Below the pieces are notes generated by a model. That model did not search any database. It was not told where the DNA came from and saw only the letters and a program-made list of their open reading frames with translations. From a bacterium endosymbiont of Escarpia laminata (GTDB lineage: Bacteria; Pseudomonadota; Gammaproteobacteria; Chromatiales; Chromatiaceae), in NCBI GenBank assembly GCA_003660235.1, contig QGON01000060.1, positions 52,619-116,618 of the forward strand: 64,000 bases of DNA, read 5' to 3'. Positions within the stretch are counted from its first letter, which is position 1, and every line of letters starts with the position of its first letter. The translations under genes were made by a program, and so were the position numbers. This document shows positions 55,331 to 64,000 of the stretch, one piece after another.

Positions 55331-57976
55331 TCAGGGCAGGGCACGTGTGTTTCCGGCGGATAGAGCGCAGTAAAAATCGCTCAATGGCTCAGGTTTGGCA
55401 ATAGCGTAACCCTGACCATAACCGACGCCAATCTCTTTCAGCATTGCGAGGGTGATACCGTCCTCGACATATTCGGCAATAGTATCCATGCCCATGATTT
55501 GGGCGACTTCATTGATCGCTTTTACCATGGCGAAATCAACCGGGTCACTGGCGATGTCGCGTACAAACTCACCATCTATCTTCAGATAGTCCACCGGCAG
55601 GTGTTTCAGGTAGGCGAAGGAGGACATGCCGGTGCCGAAGTCATCGAGGGCAAAGCGGCAGCCCAGGGATTTTATACGTTCGATGAACTGTTGTGCCTTG
55701 GAAAGGTTGGAGATGGTTGCCGTCTCCGTCACCTCAAACAGGAGCCGGCAGGGATCCACACCACTGCTTTCAAGTTGAGATTCCAGTCTTTCCAGAAAGC
55801 CGGGGTCAGTGATCGACTGGGCCGAGAGGTTGATGGAGACAAAGCCGCCATCCAGAGGAGGACAGCTCTCCATCCACTGCAGCGTATCCGAAATGACAAA
55901 CCGATCCAGATCGATCATCAGGCCGTAACGTTCAGCGGCAGGAATAAAGGCGCCAGGCAGCATCATCTGCCCATCCTCCTGTTCCATTCTAAGCAGAATC
56001 TCCAGGTGAAAGCTGCTGTTGCTGTTTGAGCGGATGGGTTGGATCTTCTGGCAATAGAGTAGAAAGCGCCCCTCGTCCAGTGCATGACGAATGCGGGAAA
56101 CCCACTGCATTTCGCCATAGCGTTGCTCTATCAGCTCATCCTCCTCGGAGTAGACATGGACCCGGTTGCGGCCTCCCTCCTTGGCTGCGTAACAGGCGCT
56201 GTCAGCGGCGCTGAGGATCTGGGTCAGGTCATGATATCTGGCATTGAAGTGAACCACTCCGATACTGACGCCGATGGTGAAAGGCTTATTGTCCCAGGTG
56301 AAACGGAAGTTGCGCACTGAAAGACGTATCTCTTCCGCCAATACAATGGCCTGCTGTTGGGGGCAGTATTCAAGCAGGATGGCGAATTCATCACCGCCCA
56401 AGCGTGCCACGACGTCGGTGCGGCGGGCGATCTCAAGCAGCATCTGCGTGAGTTGGCGGAGCAATTCGTCACCCGCAATATGGCCGCAGGTATCGTTGAC
56501 CACCTTGAACTGATCCAGGTCCAGATACATCAAGACGTGTTCGGCATCATCGGTGTGGGCGAGTTCCATCGCCGTCTGCAGTCTGCGCTCGAACTCCAGC
56601 CGGTTGATCAGACCGGTCAGTGCATCATGGGTTGCCTGCCAGGAGATGCGTTGTGCCATGCGCTGAGCCTCGGTGATGTCTCTGACTACCAGCACATTTC
56701 CGGCGTTCTTATTTTTTTCGCCGCTGATCACTGCCACTGACAACTGTACGATTCGCGTGGTTTTGCCATCGCTTTGGGTGAGAATCAGTGGCCGGTTGTC
56801 CAGTTTGGTTATCTCTTCAGTGGTCAGACACTGGCCCAGAGGGAGGTCGACTGGCTCGCCAGTGGTTTCATCGGACAGATCGAGTATGTCGGCAAGCAGG
56901 CAGTCCAGCGCATGCTTAGCCTCCCAGCCGGTCAGTTCCTGGGCCTTTTGGTTGAGTGCGGTAACCACGCCTTGGGCATTGGTCGTAATGACGCCCTCGC
57001 TGATCGAGGCCAGCGTGGTTTCCGCCAGCTCCTTGCGTGCACGCAACTGTTGGGTCTGTGAGGCTACCTCTATTTCCAGCTGATCTTTGGCTGCCAACAG
57101 GGCATGTTCAGCACGCAGGCGGTGCGCTTTTCCCCGCAGGATCAGTCCCACCATGAACATGCTTGAGATGAAGAAGACCAGGAATACCCATCCGGCCTGG
57201 GTGATGACCTCTTTTTCAAAGCCGTTGAAGGTTGCCGGAGCGCCGATATCCACCAGTTCCCAAAGAGTGCCGGGTACTTTTTGCCGAGCCAGAATGCGCT
57301 GTGTCATCTCTTCCGTGAGAGTGGGATTCTCCAGTTGCAATTCGTAGCGGTTTCCCTCTTCGGTAACCTCGATCAGGTTGGGCTTTTCGGCATTGAGCAG
57401 GATCAGCTTGTGCTGATGCCGGTGAGAGATTCGTAACAGATTCTGCAGCAGCGTGGTCTGAAAACTGACAAAAAACACCAGGCCATCCTGTCTGCTGGTG
57501 GTGACCATGATATCGAAATGGTACCGATTCGGGTTCGGGTGAATCTGAGTAAAATTGCTCTTATCATCGGCAAAGTCACTGATGTCCAGTTGGCACAGTT
57601 CGCCAATATTGCCGCTGAGATCGTCATAAAGTGGAGTACCGTCACTGTCAGCCAGAGTGAAGGCAAAACCGTCGGGGAAGTAGCTGAGTACGCGTTGGTT
57701 GAGCCTCTCCTGGGCTTCCTCATCTCCAGGATTCGTGTCGATCGCATTTATCAACTCGGACTCATAATTGGAAAAGATGTGCAGCAAACGGCGTTTTTCG
57801 CCGATCATGCGGCTGATCTCGTTGGCGGTCATCTTTACGGAATTGGCAGCAAGATCCATGTGGTGGGCACGATTGGCCTCTATGCGTTGAATGACTATGC
57901 CCGCCAGCAGCAGCGCCAGCAACAGCATGAAGAAGACGACATAGGTGATAGTGAGATTTTTTGAGGTCAGTTTCAT
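55331..57976 (-). CDS. Membrane PAS-GGDEF-EAL protein
   Basis: An 881-residue c-di-GMP protein. It has membrane helix 1 (about 8-30), a periplasmic Cache-type region (35-260), helix 2 (about 268-288), a coiled coil, and a PAS domain (315-440: [32 protein letters not shown]). The GGDEF domain has an intact [10 protein letters not shown] (about 545). In the EAL domain, EILLRME stands for EALLR, with [29 protein letters not shown] and AEYVED. Both catalytic sites appear intact, so it may make or break c-di-GMP. It diverges from clpB. Confidence 0.92.
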   Translation of the reverse strand: MKLTSKNLTITYVVFFMLLLALLLAGIVIQRIEANRAHHMDLAANSVKMTANEISRMIGEKRRLLHIFSNYESELINAIDTNPGDEEAQERLNQRVLSYFPDGFAFTLADSDGTPLYDDLSGNIGELCQLDISDFADDKSNFTQIHPNPNRYHFDIMVTTSRQDGLVFFVSFQTTLLQNLLRISHRHQHKLILLNAEKPNLIEVTEEGNRYELQLENPTLTEEMTQRILARQKVPGTLWELVDIGAPATFNGFEKEVITQAGWVFLVFFISSMFMVGLILRGKAHRLRAEHALLAAKDQLEIEVASQTQQLRARKELAETTLASISEGVITTNAQGVVTALNQKAQELTGWEAKHALDCLLADILDLSDETTGEPVDLPLGQCLTTEEITKLDNRPLILTQSDGKTTRIVQLSVAVISGEKNKNAGNVLVVRDITEAQRMAQRISWQATHDALTGLINRLEFERRLQTAMELAHTDDAEHVLMYLDLDQFKVVNDTCGHIAGDELLRQLTQMLLEIARRTDVVARLGGDEFAILLEYCPQQQAIVLAEEIRLSVRNFRFTWDNKPFTIGVSIGVVHFNARYHDLTQILSAADSACYAAKEGGRNRVHVYSEEDELIEQRYGEMQWVSRIRHALDEGRFLLYCQKIQPIRSNSNSSFHLEILLRMEQEDGQMMLPGAFIPAAERYGLMIDLDRFVISDTLQWMESCPPLDGGFVSINLSAQSITDPGFLERLESQLESSGVDPCRLLFEVTETATISNLSKAQQFIERIKSLGCRFALDDFGTGMSSFAYLKHLPVDYLKIDGEFVRDIASDPVDFAMVKAINEVAQIMGMDTIAEYVEDGITLAMLKEIGVGYGQGYAIAKPEPLSDFYCALSAGNTRALP

Positions 57977-58097
57977 TGTTTCGCTGTTCCGGGGTCTTGC
58001 AAACTAGGTTTTGCCCTGAAACAGCTTGGGCTGAACGACTCAAAGCATTGAGTCGGCAACAGTTGGAAAATCTTTACACTATTTTTATCTGGGTATT

Positions 58098-58126
58098 CTT
58101 GAATTTTAGCGGAATCTGCCCCATCT
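58098..58126 (+). promoter_or_regulatory. Heat-shock (sigma32) promoter of clpB
   Basis: CTTGAAT (58098-58104) and CCCCATCT (58119-58126) are spaced by 14 bp. This is close to the sigma32 consensus CTTGAAA-N13-15-CCCCATNT. The promoter ends 35 bp before the clpB ATG. Confidence 0.85.
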
Positions 58127-58161
58127 GTTGGAATAATAAGGTTTTTTGTGGAGTTTTTCTC

Positions 58162-60756
58162 ATGCGTATGGATCGTTTGACCAGCAAGTTTCAGATGGCA
58201 CTGGCAGATGCCCAGAGCCTGGCTGTCGGCCGTGACCATCAATTTATCGAACCGGTGCATCTGATGAGCGCCCTGCTGGACCAGGAGGGTGGTACCGTGC
58301 GCCACCTGCTGACCCAGGCGGATGTCAATGTCAATCAGTTGCGTTCGGATCTTGGCGCCGCACTGGAACGCCTGCCGGGCGTACAGGGGGCTGAGGGGGA
58401 TCTGCATATCTCCAACGACCTTGGACGGCTGTTCAACCAGACCGACAAGCTGGCCCAGCAGCGCAAGGATCAGTACATATCCAGTGAGCTTTTCGTACTC
58501 GCGGCTGTTGACGACAAGGGTGAGATCGGTGGGATGCTGCGCAAGGCGGGTGCCGACAAGGCACGGCTGGAGCAGGCCATAGAGAAGATGCGGGGTGGCC
58601 AGAAGGTGGATGATCCCAATGCGGAGGATCAGCGCCAAGCCCTGCAGAAGTACACCATCGACCTCACCGAGCGGGCGGAGCAGGGCAAACTCGATCCCGT
58701 GATCGGGCGGGATGACGAGATCCGCCGTACCATCCAGGTACTGCAGCGCCGCACCAAGAACAATCCGGTGCTGATCGGGGAGCCTGGCGTGGGCAAGACC
58801 GCTATCGTCGAAGGCCTGGCCCAGCGCATCATCAATGGCGAGGTGCCGGAGGGGCTGAAAGGCAAACGGCTGCTCTCCCTGGATATGGGGGCACTGATCG
58901 CAGGGGCGAAGTTTCGTGGTGAGTTCGAAGAGCGTCTCAAGGCAGTGCTCAATGACCTCTCCAAACAGGAGGGGCAGATCATCCTCTTCATCGATGAGCT
59001 GCACACCATGGTGGGTGCCGGCAAGGCAGAAGGCTCCATGGATGCGGGCAATATGCTCAAGCCCGCCCTGGCTCGTGGTGAGCTGCACTGCGTCGGTGCC
59101 ACCACGCTGGACGAATACCGTCAGTATGTGGAGAAGGATGCTGCCTTGGAACGCCGTTTTCAGAAGGTGCTGGTGGAGGAGCCCAGTGTGGAGGACACCA
59201 TCGCCATCCTGCGTGGACTCAAGGAGCGCTATGAGGTACACCATGGAGTCGATATCATCGATCCGGCCATCGTCGCCGCAGCGACCCTCTCCCACCGTTA
59301 CATCACCGACCGGCAGCTGCCGGACAAGGCGATCGACCTTGTGGATGAGGCGGCCTCCCTGATCCGCATGGAGATCGACTCCAAGCCGGAACAGATGGAT
59401 CGTATGGAGCGGCGGCTCATTCAGCTTAAAATCGAACGTGAGGCGCTCAACAAAGAGACCGACGAGGCTTCAAAAAAGCGTCTCGCTCACCTGGAGGAGG
59501 AGATCGAACGGCTGGAGCGGGAGTTCTCTGATCTGGAGGAGATCTGGAAATCGGAGAAGGCGGCCTTGCAGGGCACTGCCCACATCAAGGAGTCGCTGGA
59601 GCGGGCGCGTCTGGAACTGGAAACCGCCCGCCGGGCCGGTGATCTGACGCGCATGTCCGAGTTGCAGTATGGGCGCATCCCTGAACTGGAGAAGCAGCTC
59701 GATATGGCGACCCAGGCGGAGATGCAGGAGATGAAACTGCTGCGTAACAAGGTCACCGAAGAGGAGATCGCCGGGGTGGTCTCCAAGTGGACCGGCATCC
59801 CGGTCTCCAAGATGTTGGAGGGCGAACGCGACAAGCTGCTGCGTATGGAGGATGAGCTGGGTAGACGGGTCATCGGCCAGGCAGAGGGTGTGCGTGCGGT
59901 GAGTGACGCCATTCGCCGCTCCAGGGCAGGCCTGTCCGACCCGAGTCAGCCCAACGGTTCGTTTCTCTTTCTCGGTCCCACCGGTGTGGGCAAGACCGAG
60001 CTCTGCAAGGCGCTGGCTGAGTTTCTCTTCGACACTGAGGAGGCGATGATCCGCATCGACATGTCGGAATTCATGGAGAAGCACTCGGTGGCGCGGCTTA
60101 TCGGCGCCCCCCCCGGTTATGTGGGTTACGAAGAGGGCGGCTATCTCACCGAGGCGGTGCGTCGTCGTCCCTACTCAGTGATTCTGCTGGACGAGGTGGA
60201 GAAGGCCCATCCCGACGTCTTCAATGTGCTGCTGCAGGTGCTGGATGATGGCCGTCTGACCGATGGTCAGGGCCGCACGGTCGATTTTCGCAATACCGTC
60301 ATTGTGATGACCTCCAATCTGGGTTCACAGATGATTCAGGAACAGACCTCGGAAACCCAATATGACGAGATGAAGGCGTTGATCATGGAGGTGGTGCGGC
60401 AGAGTTTTCGGCCGGAGTTCATCAATCGTCTGGACGAGATCGTGGTCTTCCATCCGCTGGACAGGACGCAGATCCGAGCCATCGCCTCGATTCAGATCGG
60501 CTATCTGCAACAGCGCCTGTCCGACAATGAGATGGGCCTGGAGATCTCCGATGCCGCGCTCGACCGGCTGGGCGAGGCGGGTTTCGACCCGGTCTATGGT
60601 GCACGTCCGCTGAAACGGGCGATCCGGCAGCAGCTGGAGAATCCGTTGGCGCAGGATATCCTCGGTGGACGTTTCGGTGCGGGAGATGTCATTCAGGTGG
60701 ATGTTTCGAATGAGGGGTTGACCTTCGGCAAGGCCAGGGTGGTCGGCGCGGCCTGA
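58162..60756 (+). CDS. clpB: Disaggregase chaperone ClpB
   Basis: An 864-residue Hsp100 hexamer that pulls apart aggregated proteins with DnaK. It has an N-domain (1-145), a first AAA+ module with Walker A GEPGVGKT (K212), a middle coiled coil (about 400-530, long KE-rich heptads, diagnostic of ClpB over ClpA), and a second AAA+ module with GPTGVGKT (K611). The ATG at 58162 has GGAG eight bases before. A long open frame upstream to 57961 has no family similarity and crosses the promoter. Regulation by heat shock is read from the promoter. Confidence 0.97.
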   Translation: MRMDRLTSKFQMALADAQSLAVGRDHQFIEPVHLMSALLDQEGGTVRHLLTQADVNVNQLRSDLGAALERLPGVQGAEGDLHISNDLGRLFNQTDKLAQQRKDQYISSELFVLAAVDDKGEIGGMLRKAGADKARLEQAIEKMRGGQKVDDPNAEDQRQALQKYTIDLTERAEQGKLDPVIGRDDEIRRTIQVLQRRTKNNPVLIGEPGVGKTAIVEGLAQRIINGEVPEGLKGKRLLSLDMGALIAGAKFRGEFEERLKAVLNDLSKQEGQIILFIDELHTMVGAGKAEGSMDAGNMLKPALARGELHCVGATTLDEYRQYVEKDAALERRFQKVLVEEPSVEDTIAILRGLKERYEVHHGVDIIDPAIVAAATLSHRYITDRQLPDKAIDLVDEAASLIRMEIDSKPEQMDRMERRLIQLKIEREALNKETDEASKKRLAHLEEEIERLEREFSDLEEIWKSEKAALQGTAHIKESLERARLELETARRAGDLTRMSELQYGRIPELEKQLDMATQAEMQEMKLLRNKVTEEEIAGVVSKWTGIPVSKMLEGERDKLLRMEDELGRRVIGQAEGVRAVSDAIRRSRAGLSDPSQPNGSFLFLGPTGVGKTELCKALAEFLFDTEEAMIRIDMSEFMEKHSVARLIGAPPGYVGYEEGGYLTEAVRRRPYSVILLDEVEKAHPDVFNVLLQVLDDGRLTDGQGRTVDFRNTVIVMTSNLGSQMIQEQTSETQYDEMKALIMEVVRQSFRPEFINRLDEIVVFHPLDRTQIRAIASIQIGYLQQRLSDNEMGLEISDAALDRLGEAGFDPVYGARPLKRAIRQQLENPLAQDILGGRFGAGDVIQVDVSNEGLTFGKARVVGAA

Positions 60757-60785
60757 TCGGGCATGCAGGGGCCGGAGCGTTTTGT

Positions 60786-60807
60786 CGGATTACGCTGCGC
60801 TAATCCG
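60786..60807. repeat. REP-like hairpin after clpB
   Basis: CGGATTA (60786-60792) pairs with TAATCCG (60801-60807) around CGCTGCGC, the same loop motif as the other REP-like hairpins but with different arms. Confidence 0.6.
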
Positions 60808-60840
60808 ATCTGCGGAAACTTGATCCAACCGGCCAGACAC

Positions 60841-60876
60841 AAAAAAGCCCTATAGTTCGCGAGAACTATAGGGCTT
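60841..60876 (-). terminator. Rho-independent terminator of tRNA-Pro
   Basis: On the minus strand a 14-bp perfect stem (60863-60876 with 60845-60858) and a four-base loop are followed by a run of six T, just downstream of the tRNA. Confidence 0.92.
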
Positions 60877-60879
60877 GAT

Positions 60880-60956
60880 TGGTCGGTGTGAGAGGATTCG
60901 AACCTCCGACCCCTTCCTCCCGAAGGAAGTGCGCTACCAAGCTGCGCTACACACCG
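60880..60956 (-). tRNA. tRNA-Pro (anticodon CGG)
   Basis: A 77-nt cloverleaf with encoded CCA. The acceptor stem is CGGTGTG with CACACCG, the T arm has GGTTCGAATCC, and the anticodon stem CTTCC/GGAAG surrounds TTCGGGA, giving anticodon CGG for the proline codon CCG. The terminator follows directly. Confidence 0.97.
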
Positions 60957-61070
60957 TTAACTCGTTTCGGCCAGGAATCCAGAGCCGCGACAGGGCGGGA
61001 ATGATAATGGAATTCCGGGGGGGGATTCAATTGAGGCGAGACGTCATCCCCAACGCCTAAGCCAAAGAGT

Positions 61071-61270
61071 TTCCTGATTACCCCTAAAGCTCAGCCACTG
61101 AGGAGAGCTATGAGTGTAACTCTATGAAATATAGCCATTACTTTGTGTTGCTGACTATTGAGCAGAAGAACATGCCAATTTCTTCATACTTTTGAATTTG
61201 AAAACCAACGTCAAATCAAACAGTTGCTGTTACTGTGCCACAATAGCTGAGTCTCAGGGGTAATCAGGAA
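61071..61270. mobile_element. 200-bp MITE with 25-bp terminal inverted repeats
   Basis: TTCCTGATTACCCCT plus ten more bases (61071-61095) is answered in reverse at 61246-61270, with 22 of 25 positions matching. GAGT flanks both ends (61067-61070 and 61271-61274; up to AAGAGTT if the repeat ends overlap), consistent with a target duplication. There is no coding capacity. The right flank touches the ispB stop codon (61275-61277). Confidence 0.85.
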
Positions 61271-61274
61271 GAGT

Positions 61275-62243
61275 TTAACTGGTTCGGGCCACGGAAAAAT
61301 CGGCCAGTGCGGCCAGGGCATCCCGATAGGGTGAGGGTGGAATCGCCTGCAGCGCGGCTTTCGCCTTTTGTGCCTCTTCCCGCGCCATACTCTCCGTGTA
61401 GGCGATGGCATCGGTGGTTCTAATTGCCTCCATGACGAAGTCGATCTCCTCGAGGCCGCCCTTTTCGATGATCTCCTGCAATTTTTTCCGCTGGGTTTCG
61501 CTTCCCTCTTTCATTGCCTGCAGCAGGGGCAGCGTCGGTTTGCCTTCGGCCAGATCATCGCCGATGTTTTTGCCGATATCTTCGTTGGATGAGTTGTAGT
61601 CGAGAGAGTCATCCACCAGTTGGAAGGCAATCCCCAGGTGGAGACCGTAATCCGCCATTGCCTTTTCCCGTTCGGGGGCGGCGTTAGTGATGACACCGCC
61701 AAGCCGGGCGCCGGCCTCGAAAAGTGTCGCGGTCTTGCGCTTGATGACCTCCATGTAGTCGGCTTCGGTGGTCTCCGGATTGTTGCAGTTGAGTAGCTGC
61801 AGCACTTCCCCCTCGGCGATGCGGTTGGTGGCGTGAGAGAGCACGTCCATTACCCGCATCTGTCCCACAGAGACCATCATCTCGAATGAGCGTGAGTAGA
61901 GAAAGTCCCCCACCAGCACACTGGCTTCATTGCCCCAGACAGCGTTTGCCGTCTCCTGATTGCGCCGTAGGTCGGAGCCGTCCACCACATCGTCGTGCAG
62001 CAGGGTGGCGGTGTGGATGAACTCGATGATCGCCGCCAGGTCGATGTGGCCCTGACCCTTGTAACCACAGGCCTGGGCGGCCAGGAGCACGATCTGCGGG
62101 CGCAGTCGTTTTCCGCCGCTGTTGACGATATAGGCACCTATCTGGTTGATCAGCACAACGTCCGATTGCAGATTGCGCAGGATCGTCTGATTGACGGCCC
62201 GCATATCGTCGGCGATGAGTTCACTAATGGCCTTTAGATCCAT
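61275..62243 (-). CDS. ispB: Octaprenyl diphosphate synthase
   Basis: A 322-residue trans-polyprenyl synthase making the ubiquinone side chain. It has the first aspartate-rich motif LLHDDVVDGSDLRR (about 80-93), GGKRLRP, GEVLQL, and the second aspartate motif QLVDDSLDY (about 210). The ATG at 62243 is chosen; a TTG at 62264 would add seven residues, and neither has a strong ribosome-binding site. A MITE sits right behind its stop codon, so its native terminator has been displaced. Confidence 0.95.
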   Translation of the reverse strand: MDLKAISELIADDMRAVNQTILRNLQSDVVLINQIGAYIVNSGGKRLRPQIVLLAAQACGYKGQGHIDLAAIIEFIHTATLLHDDVVDGSDLRRNQETANAVWGNEASVLVGDFLYSRSFEMMVSVGQMRVMDVLSHATNRIAEGEVLQLLNCNNPETTEADYMEVIKRKTATLFEAGARLGGVITNAAPEREKAMADYGLHLGIAFQLVDDSLDYNSSNEDIGKNIGDDLAEGKPTLPLLQAMKEGSETQRKKLQEIIEKGGLEEIDFVMEAIRTTDAIAYTESMAREEAQKAKAALQAIPPSPYRDALAALADFSVARTS

Positions 62244-62321
62244 CTGTCCGTTACAGTTATTCAAAAAATTCCCGCATGCTAGGAGGGGGGGGCTTTGGTG
62301 TCAAGGATAATAAGTGGTGGC

Positions 62322-63137
62322 CTATCTTTGACAGTGAGCGCAATAGTAACTCGATCGCTGTCCAATGGTGCGGTTTTTGATGGGGTTGCCGCAATTGGGA
62401 CAGGGTTCCCCCGTCTTGCCGTAGATCAGCAGCGCTTGAGCAAAATAGCCGGGCCGTCCATCCTCCTGCTGGAAATCCCTTAAGGTGGTTCCCCCCGCTT
62501 TTATTGCCTCGCGGAGCACGGCGCTGATCTCTGCCGCCAGGCGATCATAGCGCTGCTGTGAGATGCGATTGGCGGGTCGGGCGGGGTGAATGCCGGCACG
62601 AAACAGTGATTCGCTGGCATAGATGTTACCCACGCCGACCACCACCTTGCTGTTCATGATGAGATTTTTCACCGCCACCCTGCGCCGACTGCCCGCCTGG
62701 TGGAGATGGATCCCGTCGAAGTCGGGTCCGAGGGGTTCAGGCCCCAATTCTCTGAGCAGGGGGTGGTCGGCTGCGGGGGCCGAGGTCCAAAGCACCGCGC
62801 CGAAGCGGCGGGGATCACGCAGGCGCAGGATGCGGTCGTTGTTGAAGGTGATCTCGAAGTGGTCGTGGGTCTGTGGGGGGGTACCCCGTTTTAGCACCCG
62901 CAGGCTGCCGGACATGCCGAGATGCAGGATAAGGGTGCCCTGGTCGAACTGCAGCAGGAGATATTTTGCCCGCCGTTCGGCCCGCTGCAGGCACTGTCCC
63001 GGCAGATCGTGGGGCAGGGTGGCGGGGATCGGCCAGCGCAAATTCGCCTGGCGGATGACCACCTGTTCCACAACAGCGTCCCTGATGCGGGGCTCTATAC
63101 CCCGGCAGGTGGTTTCGACTTCGGGCAACTCGGGCAT
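62322..63137 (-). CDS. mutM: Formamidopyrimidine-DNA glycosylase
   Basis: A 271-residue base-excision enzyme removing 8-oxoguanine. The catalytic N-terminus PELPEVETTCRGIEP (after Met removal) is intact, as are HLGMSGSLRV, RDPRRFGAV, NLIMNSKVVVGVGNIYASE and the zinc finger CPNCGNPIKNRTIGQRSSYYCAHCQ at the end. It is a single gene, convergent with none, with ispB downstream on the same strand about 80 bp away. Confidence 0.97.
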   Translation of the reverse strand: MPELPEVETTCRGIEPRIRDAVVEQVVIRQANLRWPIPATLPHDLPGQCLQRAERRAKYLLLQFDQGTLILHLGMSGSLRVLKRGTPPQTHDHFEITFNNDRILRLRDPRRFGAVLWTSAPAADHPLLRELGPEPLGPDFDGIHLHQAGSRRRVAVKNLIMNSKVVVGVGNIYASESLFRAGIHPARPANRISQQRYDRLAAEISAVLREAIKAGGTTLRDFQQEDGRPGYFAQALLIYGKTGEPCPNCGNPIKNRTIGQRSSYYCAHCQR

Positions 63138-63150
63138 AACGAATAAGGTT

Positions 63151-63180
63151 AGATTGTGTGAGCGAAGCGAACCACAATCT
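63151..63180. repeat. Hairpin upstream of mutM
   Basis: AGATTGTG (63151-63158) pairs with CACAATCT (63173-63180) around GAGCGAAGCGAAC. The loop resembles that of the CCAGCC/GGCTGG hairpin inside the chemoreceptor insertion (GAGCGAAGCGAA). Confidence 0.6.
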
Positions 63181-63744
63181 GAACCGTTTGTTGGACGAGC
63201 CCGGGTATACGAAATTGGGGGAATAATCCGGCGGTACTAGGGGTAGCCAGAAAGGCACTTGACAACGCGGAATAATGTGCTATTTAGAAAACATCTTTTT
63301 CCCGGTCGTTTCCATCGGAAAAACAAAGGGTTACGTTTTTCCAGATAAAAGCCACAAACATAGGATAACGCGGTGCGGTCGATTAGACAAGAAGCCTGCG
63401 CCCGTCGGAGGCAACCGGGCTGGCGCAGGAGGCGAAATGGATCTGGCCGAGCTTCGTTGTTGGCGTATTACTCGGATGCGGCCGTTCTTGGGCCATGCTG
63501 ATAAACGCCTCGCCGCTCGTTTGGGAGCTACAGCGGTTAACCGCAGGCGTGGGACTTTTCTCCGCGATAGCGGCTTCGTCCAAGTGTGCCACGAAAAGTT
63601 TCGAAGAAACTTTAACTGTATATTAAGATGAGGGTAGGCCCCTCGACGTCGGTTTTCGGATGCTGGCGTCAAACCACTTCATGCTGCTGGAGTAAAGAGC
63701 TTTGGTAGTGAGCGATGAAGAAAAGGCATTGTCATAAATGTCAG
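63181..63744. other. 564-bp region without a recognisable gene
   Basis: Between the mutM hairpin and the group II intron. Short frames exist on both strands but lack family features, ribosome-binding sites and codon bias. Small inverted repeats (GCCTGCGCC with GGCGCAGG near 63392-63430) suggest decayed mobile sequence, fitting the intron that follows. Confidence 0.5.
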
Positions 63745-64000
63745 GTGTGCGATCTGGAGGCGAGCGAAAGCGAACCATTGATGAGGTATCGAAAAACCGT
63801 TTGTTGTCGTCAAAACCGGGGAGCTTGGACATTCCCGGGATCAGCATGAAGGAAAACCGATTACCGATCATGCGGCGGCCGGTATAGAGATGGCGCGAAC
63901 TGATCACAGGCTTATATATGGAACGTGGGAACCTGTCGTCTGGGTGTTAAGGGAGAAGCTTGTTATCAAGTGAGAGTACCAATACCAGGCACAGGGGCGG
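63745..64000 (+). mobile_element. Group II intron, 5' part (domain I and onward)
   Basis: The 5' boundary fits GUGYG (GTGTG at 63745 or GTGCG at 63747), followed by GCGAGCGAAAGCGAACC and the conserved internal stretch at 63918-64000 with GGAACCTGTCGTCTGGG, GTTAAGGGAGAAGC and ACCAATACCAGGCAC. This is the usual sequence ahead of the intron-encoded reverse transcriptase in bacterial group II introns. The maturase gene and 3' end lie outside the window. Identification is from remembered conserved sequence and should be tested by a covariance search. Confidence 0.8.

Noticed and set aside
57961..58161. Longer N-terminus of ClpB
   Set aside because: It crosses the sigma32 promoter and lacks ClpB similarity.
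63331..63672. Minus-strand frame upstream of the intron
   Set aside because: No recognisable domain, no ribosome-binding site and an arginine/proline-rich composition typical of a shadow frame.

Overview
The window is a chromosomal segment of a gammaproteobacterium. The evidence is the ampD/ampE pair, octaprenyl diphosphate synthase IspB, Rep helicase, MutM, a sigma32-type clpB promoter, Aer-like chemoreceptors and Type I hsd genes. The metabolic flavour (TRAP transporter, c-type and b-type cytochromes, many signalling proteins, many small palindromic repeats and a group II intron) would suit a free-living or symbiotic sulfur-oxidising lineage. That placement is inference, and no marker gene here settles it.

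Layout. 1-5.4 kb: the end of a TRAP dicarboxylate-type transporter, a DUF2782 protein, a LOG-family hydrolase bracketed by two copies of a 165-bp folding repeat, rep, a secreted cytochrome c, and tRNA-Arg(CCG). 5.6-14 kb: a Type I restriction-modification operon, all on the minus strand (hicA-like, hsdM, hsdS, hsdR). Three small toxin-antitoxin-type genes lie between hsdS and hsdR, including a toxin that has lost its catalytic two thirds in frame. 14-23 kb: signalling genes. These are an Aer-like chemoreceptor broken by a ~250-bp insertion, a solitary phosphate-binding-type protein, a second chemoreceptor, and a MASE1-GGDEF-EAL protein with a ruined GGDEF site. 23-32 kb: pirin, ChrA, a peptidoglycan hydrolase, an MscS channel, a SIMPL protein, pyruvate kinase, cytochrome b561 and a zinc-ribbon protein.

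32-45 kb: an RNA methyltransferase, an AhpD-like/Rieske fusion, a 28-residue membrane protein, a phosphatase with AmpE, and a compact five-gene operon (two DUF1538 membrane proteins, a PII-like protein, a CBS protein, AmpD). Then come DUF1631, an FKBP, nadC directly abutting the third copy of the 165-bp repeat, and an EgtB-like protein without its iron ligands. 45-55 kb: MscS and an OmpA protein with calcium-binding repeats; a response regulator, LysM-FecR protein and CHASE2 histidine kinase that form one envelope-sensing unit; then ilvD and a Crp/Fnr regulator. 55-64 kb: a PAS-GGDEF-EAL protein, clpB under a near-consensus heat-shock promoter, tRNA-Pro(CGG), a MITE sitting exactly at the ispB stop codon, ispB, mutM, and the 5' part of a group II intron that runs off the window.

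The strongest candidates for something undescribed are the hsd operon with its nested, partly disarmed toxin-antitoxin genes, the DUF1538/PII/CBS/AmpD operon, and the 165-bp repeat. The repeat's stems covary between copies, and its ends supply stop codons and ribosome-binding sites to neighbouring genes. All assignments come from reading the sequence against remembered family features. No database search was run.
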